A stretch of DNA of 64,000 nt. Source: Methylocapsa palsarum (GTDB lineage: Bacteria > Pseudomonadota > Alphaproteobacteria > Rhizobiales > Beijerinckiaceae). The stretch lies in contig NZ_FOSN01000016.1 of NCBI RefSeq assembly GCF_900114285.1, forward strand, positions 21,983 to 85,982, in the 5' to 3' direction. A program made the position numbers and the translations under genes. Shown one piece after another: positions 1-9,094 of this stretch. Position 1 is the stretch's first letter. Every line of letters starts with the position of its first letter. Below the pieces are notes generated by a model. That model was not told the origin of the DNA and did not search any database. It saw nothing but the letters and a program-made list of their open reading frames with translations.

Positions 1-809
1 CCCTTGCCGCCGATCGCATTGCTCGATGCGTCACTGTCATTGGAGAAGGACCCGGCGATGGCGAAGCCGCCATTGCCACCGCCGCCGCCAATCGACTGCG
101 CCAGAACGCCATGCGCGGCGGCGCCGGTGGTGGCGATGCCGCCATTGTTGTTAACCGTAACGATGAGGCCGTTGCTGGCGTCGCCGCCGCCGCCTGCGAC
201 CGCGCCGGTGGCGCCGAGGACGCTTGAGACGTCGTCGCCAGCCCCGCCTTCGATCGACACATTGAGGTCGATCGCGAAACCGCCGTTGCCGCCGCCGCCG
301 CCGATCGACTGCGCCAGAATGCCAACGGCGCCGAGGCCGTGGGTGGAGATCACGGTTCCCGGAATCGTCGAAGTGGCGGTCGCGTTGGTCGTGACCGTCA
401 CCGCGCCGCCGGTGTTGCCGCCGCCGCCGTCGCCGCCAATGGCGTTGCCCATGCCCGAGCCGCTCTCCGAGAACGCGCCGGAAATGGCGAAGCCGCCATT
501 GCCGCCGCCACCGCCTATCGACTGCGCGAGGATGCCGTAGGAGAGCTTGCCGAAGGTCTCGATCGTGCCGTTGCTGGTGACGTTGACGGTGTCAGAGGTG
601 CCGCCCTCGCCGCCGCTGCCGGCCTTGCCGATGCCGATGGCGAAAGAATCGAGCGCGGCCGCGACAGAGAGCGAGAAGCCGCCATTGCCGCCGCCGCCGC
701 CGATCGACTGCGCCTCGATGCCGATGGCGTTGTCGGATGGCGCCCCAGCCGAGCCGGTTGTGATCGAACCATTGCTGGTGACATCGACCTTGCCCGCGGT
801 GTTACCCAT
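1..809 (-). CDS. Continuation of the glycine-rich autotransporter in a shifted frame; open at the window edge
   Basis: On the minus strand, the frame whose plus-strand triplets begin at positions divisible by 3 is open from about 809 to the window edge. It encodes four more repeat blocks of the form AQSIGGGGGNGGF, separated by threonine/asparagine-rich segments of about 68 residues. The tract directly continues the repeats of the gene starting at 1935, so the two belong to one gene split by a single-base frameshift at about 811-820. The C-terminus, including any beta-barrel, lies outside the window. The long proline-rich plus-strand frames over this region are antisense shadows of the GGC/GGT glycine codons. 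Confidence 0.6.
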   Translation of the reverse strand, partial: MGNTAGKVDVTSNGSITTGSAGAPSDNAIGIEAQSIGGGGGNGGFSLSVAAALDSFAIGIGKAGSGGEGGTSDTVNVTSNGTIETFGKLSYGILAQSIGGGGGNGGFAISGAFSESGSGMGNAIGGDGGGGNTGGAVTVTTNATATSTIPGTVISTHGLGAVGILAQSIGGGGGNGGFAIDLNVSIEGGAGDDVSSVLGATGAVAGGGGDASNGLIVTVNNNGGIATTGAAAHGVLAQSIGGGGGNGGFAIAGSFSNDSDASSNAIGGK

Positions 810-1935
810 CCCGCCGCCCGCTGCCGCCGCCGCCGCCGACGCTTTGCGCATAGATGGCGGAGGCGGCGACGCCGCCGGTCTGGATTGAGCCGCCGTTGAC
901 CTGAACCGTGACGTCGCCGCCGGCCCCGGCGCTCGAGCTGTTGCCGCCAAACGATAGGCCAAGGCCGAAAGCCCCACCTCCGGAGCCGGCGAATCCGCCT
1001 ATACTCTGGGCGAAAATTCCGAAGGCGCTGCCGCCTTGAGTCGTAATGTCGCCGGAGTGGGTCACCACGACGGCCCCGCCGCTCGATGCCGCAGCGCCAT
1101 TGCCGCCATCACAAAAGAAGCAGGCAAGCGCCGCACCGCCGCCGCCGCCGCCGCCGCCGACGCTCTGCGCCCAGACGCCCGCCGCGCCGCTGCCGCTGGT
1201 GCCAAGGTTGAGAGCATTGTTGACGTTGACAGCGCCCGGCGCGCCGCCCTGTCCGCCCCTGCCGCCGCCGCCGCCGAGGCTGACATCGATGTCGCCGCCC
1301 GTACCGCCCAAACCACCCTTGCTCACCGCAAGGATAGCATGCGACCCGCTTCCGATGGTGCTGATCGCTCCGCTGCCCGACGCGGTGACGCTGACGGCGC
1401 GGCCAGCGCCGCCGCCGCCGCCATCGCCGGCGTTCCCTCCGAGGTATTGCGACCCGCCAGTTCCGCCGCCGCCGCCAACGCTCGAGGCGACTACGCCATA
1501 GGCATTGGTTCCGTTGGTGGAAATGCTGACCGCGCCGGTCGCCGTGAAGTTGACGCCGCCGCCCAGCGCCCCGCCGCCGCCGCCGCCGCCCGCGCCGCCA
1601 TCGCCCGGCGAAAAGAACAAGGCGCCATCGGCGCCGCCACCGCCCGAACCGCCGGTGCTGAGAAGCGTCACCGCAGGCGTCCCCGGAGGAGCCGCGATCG
1701 TCAGGTCGCCCCTCGTGGCGGTCTCGTTGGCGCCGTCGCCGCCACCGCCGCCGGTTGGATGGAGAACGTTGCCGCCGTCGCCGGACGCGCCCGTCGACTG
1801 CTGGTTAATCACCTGCGCCAAGGCGGTCGGCGTCTGCATGATCAACGCGATCACGGAGAAAGAACAAAAGCCGCCGATGCCGAGAAAGACTCCGCTGGCC
1901 GCCGCCAAGGTCCTTTTCGATCCGCCCTCAACCAT
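802..1935 (-). CDS. Glycine-rich autotransporter-like surface protein, N-terminal part up to a frameshift
   Basis: The 377-residue product starts with a long signal-peptide-like segment (hydrophobic core about residues 10-40, cleavage probably after ALA at about 41). A low-complexity passenger follows, with repeated blocks of the type A-x-S-V/I-GGGGG-x-GG, about 65-70 residues apart. Such repeats are typical of very large type V autotransporters that end in an outer-membrane beta-barrel. No barrel is visible because the gene leaves the window. The frame closes at a TAA at 802-804, but the repeat pattern continues without a break one base over (1-809). Removing one G from the G-rich stretch at about 811-820 would join the two parts. 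The function is inferred to be a cell-surface or secreted protein. Possible roles are adhesion or matrix, which the sequence does not show. Confidence 0.7.
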   Translation of the reverse strand: MVEGGSKRTLAAASGVFLGIGGFCSFSVIALIMQTPTALAQVINQQSTGASGDGGNVLHPTGGGGGDGANETATRGDLTIAAPPGTPAVTLLSTGGSGGGGADGALFFSPGDGGAGGGGGGGALGGGVNFTATGAVSISTNGTNAYGVVASSVGGGGGTGGSQYLGGNAGDGGGGGAGRAVSVTASGSGAISTIGSGSHAILAVSKGGLGGTGGDIDVSLGGGGGRGGQGGAPGAVNVNNALNLGTSGSGAAGVWAQSVGGGGGGGGAALACFFCDGGNGAAASSGGAVVVTHSGDITTQGGSAFGIFAQSIGGFAGSGGGAFGLGLSFGGNSSSAGAGGDVTVQVNGGSIQTGGVAASAIYAQSVGGGGGSGRRDG

Positions 1936-1982
1936 TATCGCTTCCCCCTTGCGTCAAGGCCTGACCATGCCCCGGATCGAAC

Positions 1983-2567
1983 TTATTTTTCCTGCTGCCT
2001 GAAAAAAGCGTCGAGAGCCTGGTCGAGGCCGCGCAGCGAAATCGTCAGCGTCGCCGACTTGCCAGCGGCGTCGACCAAAGTCATCTGTCCCGCCGCCTTG
2101 GCTTGGCCACGGAACCCCTGCAACTGATCCTTGCTCAGCTCCGCCTCGGCGAGACAGCCCGCGGGCACGCAGGATTTGAACGGCAGGCTGATGTCCGCCT
2201 TGCCGGAATCGGCCGCGATCTTGACGGCCAGGGCGGTCGATACATTGACGGGCACAAGGGCGATGAGGCGCATCGGCTTATCCTTCGCCAGGCGCGCGAA
2301 AGCGATGCGGGCGAAGGGCGACGACTGGCCGCGGATGGTCAGAGTGGTGTTGACCTCGCATGAGCGGTCAGCCGCGCTGGTCGGCGCTGCGCAGACGAGC
2401 GACCAGTCGGCGAAGTTCTCGGTCGTGCTGTCAGGCCCCGCCGGCGCCTTCGGCGCTTCGGCCGGCTTTTGCTTGGCGTCGCTAGACGATTCGACGGCTC
2501 GTAGCGGCGAAGCCGCGAGGCATAACAAAATGGCGACAGAGACGACGGCGGCCCAAGCTGCTCGCAT
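1983..2567 (-). CDS. Invasion-associated locus B (IalB) family periplasmic protein
   Basis: This 194-residue protein has a signal peptide (hydrophobic residues 4-23, cleavage near LRA-VES) and then a proline/alanine-rich linker. The core has the IalB-family pattern: a W-x-L-V-C near residues 55-59, a second cysteine in the RSCEV segment, and the later FKSC and AGCLAE cysteines that could form disulfides. The family is common in Rhizobiales as small periplasmic proteins of unclear molecular role. The name comes from Bartonella, where the homologue aids entry into red cells; no such role is implied here. It ends 47 bases upstream of the autotransporter start on the same strand, so the two may be co-transcribed. 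Confidence 0.8.
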   Translation of the reverse strand: MRAAWAAVVSVAILLCLAASPLRAVESSSDAKQKPAEAPKAPAGPDSTTENFADWSLVCAAPTSAADRSCEVNTTLTIRGQSSPFARIAFARLAKDKPMRLIALVPVNVSTALAVKIAADSGKADISLPFKSCVPAGCLAEAELSKDQLQGFRGQAKAAGQMTLVDAAGKSATLTISLRGLDQALDAFFRQQEK

Positions 2568-3046
2568 GCGACTGATCCAAAGACGTTTGAGGATTATGGC
2601 GCAAGGCTATGAAACAGAGGGCCTTCTGAGCAATGACGAAGTCTGATGATTGTTACTATTGTCCGGTCCTGTGCCTTTTCCGCCACGATGACTTTCGCCC
2701 TCTGAGACGATCTCGACGACCGGTTCCGCCGGACGTAAAGCTGAATCTTAAAGTCACCATGGCGCAGCATCGTGTCGCGGTCTCCTCCGGCGCGGCGGCG
2801 AACAAATCGAGGCGGCGCGCGAGACAGCCTTTGGTCTGCGGTTTGGCGTTTCCTGCTCCTGGTCTCTGTTGAGAGTTGGCGTCCAGAATCCTGCCGCGGC
2901 GGGTCTCGTCGTCAAACGCCTATCAGCGGCGCCTTCGCGATACTTGCTAAAAACTACGAGACTTTGCAAAAGACTGCGATTGTCGAAAACTCCCTCTCCG
3001 CCACAAATTTCGCGCAGCGGCCGCTGCATCAAACGCCGGTGCTCTG
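2568..3046. other. Intergenic region with no supported gene
   Basis: This 479-base stretch separates the divergent IalB-like gene and the FUSC gene. Short frames exist on both strands, but none has a convincing ribosome-binding site, a signal peptide or a familiar composition. It presumably holds the promoters of both neighbours. I cannot point to convincing -35/-10 pairs. Confidence 0.5.
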
Positions 3047-4162
3047 ATGAATCGACCCACGAATCTGTGGCGGAAAATAAAGGCGTTCATACACAATCGA
3101 CGGGTCGAACTCCGGTTGTGCGTCAGGGTCACGGCCGCAGCTATGCTGACTTATGTGGCCGCGATGTTTCTCCATGCGCCGCAGGTCCTCTGGACCGTGC
3201 TGACGGCCGTCATCGTGACGCAATTGAGCGTCGGGCGATCGCTCAAGGCGACATTTGATTATTTCATCGGCACGCTCGGCGGCGCCATTTACAGCGCGGC
3301 GATCGCGACGCTTGTTCCGCATCAGAGCGAGGTCGCGTTTCTTATGGTTCTGGCGTTCGCGCTTGGGCCGCTCGCCCTTCTCGCCGCGCTCAATTCGAGT
3401 TTCTCCGTCGCGCCCTTCACCGCTATCATGGTGCTGCTTGCGCCGGCGATCACCCATGCGGGTCCGATCGAATCCGCCATCTACCGGGTCTTTGAAGTGG
3501 CGCTGGGCGGCATGATCGGCCTCGCCGTATCCCTGTTCATCCTTCCCGCGCGCGCGCATGGATTGGCTATCGAGCGCATCGCCGACATCCTCGATGACTT
3601 TGCGGTTGCGCTGAGGCAGCTTGTTCGAGGCTTCGCGGGAGAACTCGACCTTGCGGCCATTCCCGGCATTCAAATGGGAATTGGCCGGGCTTTCGCCAGC
3701 CTCGAGACCATTGTGAGCGAAGCCAATCGAGAGCGGATCGCCTATTTTAGCGCCGAGCCCGAGTTTCGCGCCCTTCTGCGCACGCTGCTCAGGCTACGGC
3801 ACGACCTCATTATAATCGGCCGCACGGCGGTCGATCCGCTTCCAGATATCGTCCGGAAGCGCCTCGCAGAGTCCGTTGCAGCGGCAAGCGCCGCAGGAGC
3901 GGAATTTCTGAACCAGAGCGCCGCCGCGGTCAGGGACCGTGTAACGCCGCCATCTCCCGGCGCATACGAGACCGCCCTACGAGGCTATGAGTCGGTAATC
4001 GCCGCGATCCGGCGCGACGGGTTGACCCGGGAACTCAGCGTGGATGCTCTCGAGCGCCTCTTCGCCCTTGGTTTCGCCTTCGATCAGTTGCAGCAGAACT
4101 TTCGCGATCTCGAACGCAACATTGGCGAGTTCGCCAAGCCTCCTGACGGCTCAAACGATTGA
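3047..4162 (+). CDS. FUSC-family (aromatic acid exporter-like) inner-membrane protein
   Basis: The protein has 371 residues. The N-terminal half holds about six hydrophobic segments (roughly residues 25-170) in the paired arrangement of FUSC/ArAE domains, with the usual LWTVLTAVIV segment after the first helix. The C-terminal half is a soluble, mostly helical region ending near residue 360. Family members are proton-driven efflux proteins for aromatic acids or other small molecules, or partners of such pumps, in the inner membrane. The substrate cannot be told from sequence. It is a single gene, convergent with the DUF2235 gene downstream (48 bases between them). The start is the first ATG and has no strong Shine-Dalgarno. 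Confidence 0.75.
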   Translation: MNRPTNLWRKIKAFIHNRRVELRLCVRVTAAAMLTYVAAMFLHAPQVLWTVLTAVIVTQLSVGRSLKATFDYFIGTLGGAIYSAAIATLVPHQSEVAFLMVLAFALGPLALLAALNSSFSVAPFTAIMVLLAPAITHAGPIESAIYRVFEVALGGMIGLAVSLFILPARAHGLAIERIADILDDFAVALRQLVRGFAGELDLAAIPGIQMGIGRAFASLETIVSEANRERIAYFSAEPEFRALLRTLLRLRHDLIIIGRTAVDPLPDIVRKRLAESVAAASAAGAEFLNQSAAAVRDRVTPPSPGAYETALRGYESVIAAIRRDGLTRELSVDALERLFALGFAFDQLQQNFRDLERNIGEFAKPPDGSND

Positions 4163-4210
4163 AGAAACGTACGGAAAGAACGCGCTGCCCTCGCGATCAT
4201 TTTCGTCCGC

Positions 4211-7108
4211 TTATCGAGAGCAACTTCCTTCCGCGGCGCCGCACTTTTTTTCAGCGGCGATGATCGCGTCCGCCTCGATGCGCGTCACTTCGATCGTCGC
4301 GCCGCCGCTGTTGTTCATGTAGAACACGTTCATGCTGTTGGGCAGCGCCAGCACGGCGTCGTTGACATAAATGAAGAGCTCGCCGGTCGCGTCTGCCGTG
4401 ATGTCGGAAATGAGAGTCTTTCTGGCGTCATGACCCATTGCATTCTCGCATGCGAGGTGCGCCTCCTTGAACTCCGCCGCAGCTTGATCCGGGATGTGTA
4501 GCAACGCGGCTGGAATGCCCCGAATGTAACCAGGAATGGTCTCAAAAGCCTCAAGCCATGACTGATCCTTCGAATTTTCTGGCCGACAAGAACCAGGTAA
4601 TGGCGCGGAAGGCTTAAGCGGATGTTCGTAGTTACCAGCCACGCCAATGCGGGCGATCGGCTGGAACCATTTCTCTCCCCACCATCGTTTGAGCGGAGTC
4701 GCCACGGCATGGACGACATCATCGGCTTCAAACCCGGCGACATCCGTACGCCGGTCCTTATCGAACCATGCGCCGCGCACGCCCTCGTCCGTTGTGATTT
4801 TAATGCGATATTCCCCACCCTTGACAAGCCGGATTCCGGTCGGCTGGCACATCGCATTCGTACGAAACACGGGTCTTGGCCCGATATCCTCTTCGCCGCC
4901 GTCCTTGATAGTCCCCCCGCAATAAAGGCCACCCGAGCTTGCGAGATCGAAGGCGCCGCGATTGAGCAATAAAAGCGTTGCAAGAACCGACAAAAAGAGA
5001 ACAATTCTTGGCATGAGCCTCTTCTCGACGTCTCCGTAAGCGCTCGCGGCCCAACCGTTTGTCCGCATTTTTCGTGCGATTCCAAGCAGAAAGCCCGGAT
5101 GTTTCGGATCCAGCTCTTCGGATTTGGGCGGACGCGATTCCTGCGTCTGCGGTTCGTTCTGTTGAGCTATCTTGGCTTTGCGGCAGAGCGTGCGCCACAA
5201 AACATAAAAGCCGAAGCTCGTTGCGAAAAGGAACGCGATCACACTAAAATCAACCGGCTTCGCCCAACCAAGATGGGTGGACCAAGCCCCAATTGCGAGC
5301 CCGAAGAGGGACATCGCAAACCCGATGGCTCCGCCGCGACGGCCTGTGAGTCTTAGATAGTTCGACCGGATGCCCATGTTCCAGCCGGCCCGAGCGCGAT
5401 CGCAGATTCGCGATTGCAGGACCGAGCTGATGCTGAGGTTCAGGAACAGCGCTGTCGCGACGAGCGCGGCCGAAACCGCATGTTCGCGGACGGCCATGAG
5501 CCAGGGGTCCAAAAACCTCGGCAGGAAGCCAGCAGCTAGATCGATAAGGGCGACCACAGGACCTCTCGCCGCCGCCTCGCCTGGAATATCTGGAATGGGT
5601 AGAAACGGAAAGAAAAGCGCGATGGAGACTAAGATAACCGATACAAGATAATTGAGTTCGCGCCACCACACCGTATCCTTGACCAACTCGAAAATTTCCG
5701 CGCGGTCTTTTCGCCTGCTCGCCGCATCCGCGACCTTTAACATATTCTCGAGGACGAGCTTTTCACCGAGTTCTTGTTCTGACCAAGTTTTAAAGCAGGG
5801 TCTGAACTTCGCCAGAGCGGCGTTCACCGCAGGCACGCTAAGAGCGACGGGCGAGCCGTGAGGCGGTAAAACATCAATCGTCTCCGGCAAGGAGATCGGC
5901 GCATAGCCTTCCGTTCCAGAAGCGATCCGCGTCATGACGCTTCCAAAGACAAGCGGATTGTTGTTTCCTTCTCCGTTCTTGTTTAAGAGCGCTTGAACAT
6001 CGCGCGGCTGATAGCGGTATAACGCGCCGAAACCGGAGCGCGGATCGTAGATTCGGCCCGTCGGATTGGCGAGCGCCTTGAATTCCTCGACGACTAGTGA
6101 CTGGAACTTCAGGCCCTTGTCCTGCGCTTCGCCAATCATCCAGTTCAGCGCCACGAAGGAAATGCCGTCGTCCGGATAACCGCCGCCGACGGATGCATGC
6201 GCGCCGGCGAACCAGACCTGCTTCAGCCGCCCCGGATGAACGTCTGGCCTTAGCTTCGGCGGATCAGGTTCATGCTGTTTAGCCCAGAACGCTTTTTCGG
6301 CGGACTCGTCCCATGGAATTGGAAAGAAGGTTCTGCGGTCATCATCGAGACTGAGAGCCTGACGGGCGTGCTCGACGCCCTCACACAAGGATGTGTCTTT
6401 GAATGTTAGCGGCCAGACCCATTTGTCGAACGCGTCGGTCAATTCTTGTACCGGTAGTCCATAGGCCGCGACCGTGTCCCAAACGCCGATGAAACGAACG
6501 TTGATGTCCCGCCTTCCCGCGTGCTCCATATCGCGTGTGACGCTTTCATACGATTGCCCGCCCGCCAGATCGTTCCAGGCGTCGGTCCAACGGGCTCGGA
6601 TGTACCGGTGCAGCTTGACCCAGGGAAGCGACGAGTCGAAAGCTTTCTTGCGAAAGGAGCGGTAGGCCGCGAGCGCGTTACGGTCGAGGTCGGCCTCGGT
6701 TTCCCAGTTGACCAGTCCCTCCATTTCGATAAGGCCGACGAGAACCCTGATCGTGAAGGCGCCGCGGCTGAAGCCGAACGCCCATATCTGGTCGCCTTTG
6801 ACGTAATTGCGGCACAGGAATTTATAGAGCCTGATGACGTGAAGCTGCACGCCGAAACCGAGCGCTTGCCCCAGAATGCGCACCGGCATGATGCTCGATG
6901 TGCCGACGCCGTCGCTGAATGCGGCGATCTGGGCTCCATCGGTCATGTCCAGCGCCTGATACAGACGCCAGACATTCGTCTTGGACGCCGAGGCCGCGCT
7001 GTTTCCGGTTCCGTCGGACAAAACCACAAGATTGCGCCCTGCGGGCGGGTTCGCCTTGTCCTTGGAGGCAAGGCCAGAATTATCTTGCAATTGCTCTGCG
7101 TTCGCCAT
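4211..7108 (-). CDS. DUF2235 alpha/beta-hydrolase with C-terminal membrane segments
   Basis: This 965-residue protein has the DUF2235 hydrolase domain at its N-terminus. The strand-turn LVVLSDGTGN is at about residues 27-36 and the nucleophile elbow GFSRGA at 112-117, with Ser114 as the likely catalytic serine. The region to about residue 440 is typical of the family. About five hydrophobic helices follow between residues 490 and 700, and then a soluble tail. DUF2235 includes type VI secretion phospholipase effectors such as Tle1, but also many stand-alone bacterial proteins. No vgrG, hcp or immunity gene is adjacent, so a stand-alone membrane-anchored lipase or esterase is more likely. A GGGGGGAAG ribosome-binding site precedes the ATG. 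Confidence 0.75.
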   Translation of the reverse strand: MANAEQLQDNSGLASKDKANPPAGRNLVVLSDGTGNSAASASKTNVWRLYQALDMTDGAQIAAFSDGVGTSSIMPVRILGQALGFGVQLHVIRLYKFLCRNYVKGDQIWAFGFSRGAFTIRVLVGLIEMEGLVNWETEADLDRNALAAYRSFRKKAFDSSLPWVKLHRYIRARWTDAWNDLAGGQSYESVTRDMEHAGRRDINVRFIGVWDTVAAYGLPVQELTDAFDKWVWPLTFKDTSLCEGVEHARQALSLDDDRRTFFPIPWDESAEKAFWAKQHEPDPPKLRPDVHPGRLKQVWFAGAHASVGGGYPDDGISFVALNWMIGEAQDKGLKFQSLVVEEFKALANPTGRIYDPRSGFGALYRYQPRDVQALLNKNGEGNNNPLVFGSVMTRIASGTEGYAPISLPETIDVLPPHGSPVALSVPAVNAALAKFRPCFKTWSEQELGEKLVLENMLKVADAASRRKDRAEIFELVKDTVWWRELNYLVSVILVSIALFFPFLPIPDIPGEAAARGPVVALIDLAAGFLPRFLDPWLMAVREHAVSAALVATALFLNLSISSVLQSRICDRARAGWNMGIRSNYLRLTGRRGGAIGFAMSLFGLAIGAWSTHLGWAKPVDFSVIAFLFATSFGFYVLWRTLCRKAKIAQQNEPQTQESRPPKSEELDPKHPGFLLGIARKMRTNGWAASAYGDVEKRLMPRIVLFLSVLATLLLLNRGAFDLASSGGLYCGGTIKDGGEEDIGPRPVFRTNAMCQPTGIRLVKGGEYRIKITTDEGVRGAWFDKDRRTDVAGFEADDVVHAVATPLKRWWGEKWFQPIARIGVAGNYEHPLKPSAPLPGSCRPENSKDQSWLEAFETIPGYIRGIPAALLHIPDQAAAEFKEAHLACENAMGHDARKTLISDITADATGELFIYVNDAVLALPNSMNVFYMNNSGGATIEVTRIEADAIIAAEKKCGAAEGSCSR

Positions 7109-7137
7109 TTCGACTTCCCCCCGGATCGAGACGCGGC

Positions 7138-7154
7138 GTGATCTTTTTGATCAC
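7138..7154. promoter_or_regulatory. Perfect palindrome upstream of the DUF2235 gene
   Basis: GTGATC and GATCAC are arranged as an inverted repeat around five T residues, 30 bases before the start codon of the DUF2235 gene. The position suits an operator or a promoter-proximal regulator site. It could also be chance. No regulator gene is adjacent. Confidence 0.3.
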
Positions 7155-7338
7155 TTCACTATCAAACTACACAAGTGACGGAATGCCAAGAGCCGGGGAC
7201 GGGATTCGTCCGGGCCGGGCGTCGCAAACCGCGCGTTTTGTCGTTGGCGGGAAGCGCAGCAATAGTTTCAGAGAATGATTTTAAATCATCTCACTCGACA
7301 ACCCAACTACATGCACAGGTCAAGACTGGATTTCGGTC

Positions 7339-8280
7339 TCACGGGCGTCCCTCCGCTTGCTTTGTGAGCCAGACCGTTTCTGATGCGGGATCAAAAACCA
7401 CGGGGCCGAACACGCGCAGGAACGATGCGCCCAATTGCGCGGCGGGAATCGCTACGGCGCCGATTCCGCCGCATCCGTTCGCGCGCTTCAGGATCAGATG
7501 ATACATCTGCGTTTGCGCAATCGGCGCGCCTTCGCGATTTTCGATCGCGAGGGGAAGATCCTTGATTGTGTAGACGCTCCGGCGCTCGAGGCCCTCGCAT
7601 GTCGAGACCTGAACATCAGGCAGAGGGCTCAACAGGAGTCCGCTGGCGCTCAGCCTGTCGAAAAAAGCTTCGTTGATATCGATGGAATGAGTGTAGGCGA
7701 CGTCATCATACCCGGTATCGATCTGAGCCCACGTCCGCACTTCGCCTATTCGAAGAAACACGACAGGCACGTTCGGAAATTTGCCGCTTGAGGGCGCCGC
7801 CGAGAAAAACCCTATCTGCGCGACCGGAACAAGCCCCTGTCCGCGTAGAGCCTCCGGCGAGCAAGGCGGCGGGCTCAGAAACGCGGCGGCGCTGGTGAGT
7901 TCGATGTTCAATTGCGAAAGGAGATCCGTTCCGAGGATTCCGAACCTTCCTTCGGCTTCAGCAACCGGCAAATCGTAGGCGCCTCGCTCAAATAATCCGG
8001 CGCGCGGGCCGTGAGGGAGAAGGCTGGCGGTCAACTCCTGCGGCTTTATGGGCGCGCCGCGCGCAATCGAACTCTTCGTCGAACCATAATCCAGCAGAAA
8101 CAGTCCGGACGCGCCCTGTGCGCCAAGTTCAATGTAGGGCGACGCTCCATTTGGTTTGGCGCGCAGCTCATAGCGCCTGCCGCCGCAAAGGCTTTCATCG
8201 GCGTGGATCGCGCGCGCCGACGCGGCCAGGAAAACCGCCGCCGAAATCGCCAGCCCGGCGCTTTTGAGACGCGCAAACAA
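7339..8280 (-). CDS. Secreted bilobal aspartic-protease-like protein
   Basis: The 313-residue protein starts with a signal peptide (hydrophobic 10-22, cleavage near ARA-IHA). Two lobes follow, each with the pattern of a pepsin/retropepsin-type half. Lobe 1 has LLDYGST at 62-68 (Asp64 at the catalytic position) and the hydrophobic-Gly partner GILGTDLL at 114-121. Lobe 2 has QIDTGYDD at 186-193 (Asp188) and LGASFL near residue 280. The first motif is D-Y-G instead of D-T-G, so activity is uncertain. It could be a periplasmic peptidase or a catalytically weak binding protein. It is a lone gene with about 230 bases free upstream of its 3' neighbour. The fold assignment is my inference from motif spacing. 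Confidence 0.6.
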   Translation of the reverse strand: MFARLKSAGLAISAAVFLAASARAIHADESLCGGRRYELRAKPNGASPYIELGAQGASGLFLLDYGSTKSSIARGAPIKPQELTASLLPHGPRAGLFERGAYDLPVAEAEGRFGILGTDLLSQLNIELTSAAAFLSPPPCSPEALRGQGLVPVAQIGFFSAAPSSGKFPNVPVVFLRIGEVRTWAQIDTGYDDVAYTHSIDINEAFFDRLSASGLLLSPLPDVQVSTCEGLERRSVYTIKDLPLAIENREGAPIAQTQMYHLILKRANGCGGIGAVAIPAAQLGASFLRVFGPVVFDPASETVWLTKQAEGRP

Positions 8281-8386
8281 GGAAGGATATCCGCTCAGGG
8301 CGTTTCACTTTCATGTCATCGACTTCGGCTTGCGCTGCTTTCCGCGCGCGCCGCTACCGTGTGTTCAGGCTCCGCGACGCGGACGC

Positions 8387-8923
8387 CTATTGAGGCTTTT
8401 GAGCCTCTCTTTGCGGCTCGACGTAACGCCGGTCGGGCAGCCCGACATGTTTGCGCAGAAGCGGTTCGAACTTGCGCTTTTGCGCCTCGTCAAGGCTGTC
8501 GTAAAGCGGCCCTGCGGCGTCCGCCAGCTTTTCAAACTCGCCAGCGATCACCGCCAGTTCGGCGGATTGAGCCTCGAGCTTTCGGGCGCGGTCCAGCAGG
8601 CGTTCGATCGGATTGCGATTTTCCGGGCTTGTCTCGGCCTTTTCGTGCGCCTGCGCCGCGCGCTCCGCGTGGCTTCTCGCCTCTTCGCGAAGCGCCGCCT
8701 CGAGCGCAGGCCATTTCTTGCCTTGCGCCGTGTTGAGTTCAAGTCCCGATTTCAGCGCGGCGATGCGCATGTCCGAGTATGCCGCGAATTCGTCGGCCGA
8801 AAACCGGGCGGAGCGCGCTTCAGTCTTTTCCGGCGGGTCGGCCGGCCCCGCAAAGGTCGCGTTCGAGAGGCAAGGCGACAACACAAGCGCGGCGAGCGCT
8901 CCGGCAAGGACAGGCATTTTCAT
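8387..8923 (-). CDS. Spy/CpxP-like LTxxQ-motif periplasmic protein
   Basis: I start this gene at the internal ATG at 8923, which gives a normal signal peptide (MKMPVLAG... to about NATFAG) and 178 residues. The frame is open further upstream to 9067, but that extension is arginine-rich and not signal-like. The mature part is highly charged and helical. It has two LTxxQ-like repeats, one around ELNTAQGKKW and one around SLDEAQKRKF, as in Spy/CpxP proteins. Those are small periplasmic chaperones or envelope-stress sensors. No two-component system is adjacent. It lies on the same strand as dapE but beyond it, so co-transcription with dapE is possible. Confidence 0.65.
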   Translation of the reverse strand: MKMPVLAGALAALVLSPCLSNATFAGPADPPEKTEARSARFSADEFAAYSDMRIAALKSGLELNTAQGKKWPALEAALREEARSHAERAAQAHEKAETSPENRNPIERLLDRARKLEAQSAELAVIAGEFEKLADAAGPLYDSLDEAQKRKFEPLLRKHVGLPDRRYVEPQREAQKPQ

Positions 8924-9094
8924 GGGAGCCGCAATCCAGGTCACGGGATGTCCAAAGCGTCGGCGGCGAACCGGACGGAAAATGGTTCCATCGATTTGAG
9001 AAGGCCCGAGGTAAATCGCGCCCGGCCTGTCACCTCTCGCCGCTGTCGACGATGGAAAAGTATCCAATAATATTTTGCGATTGTCGACAAGACG

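Noticed and set aside
4..2127. Long proline-rich or alanine-rich plus-strand frames over the first 2 kb
   Set aside because: They are antisense copies of the glycine-rich repeat gene; GGC-type codons read as GCC/CCG on the other strand.
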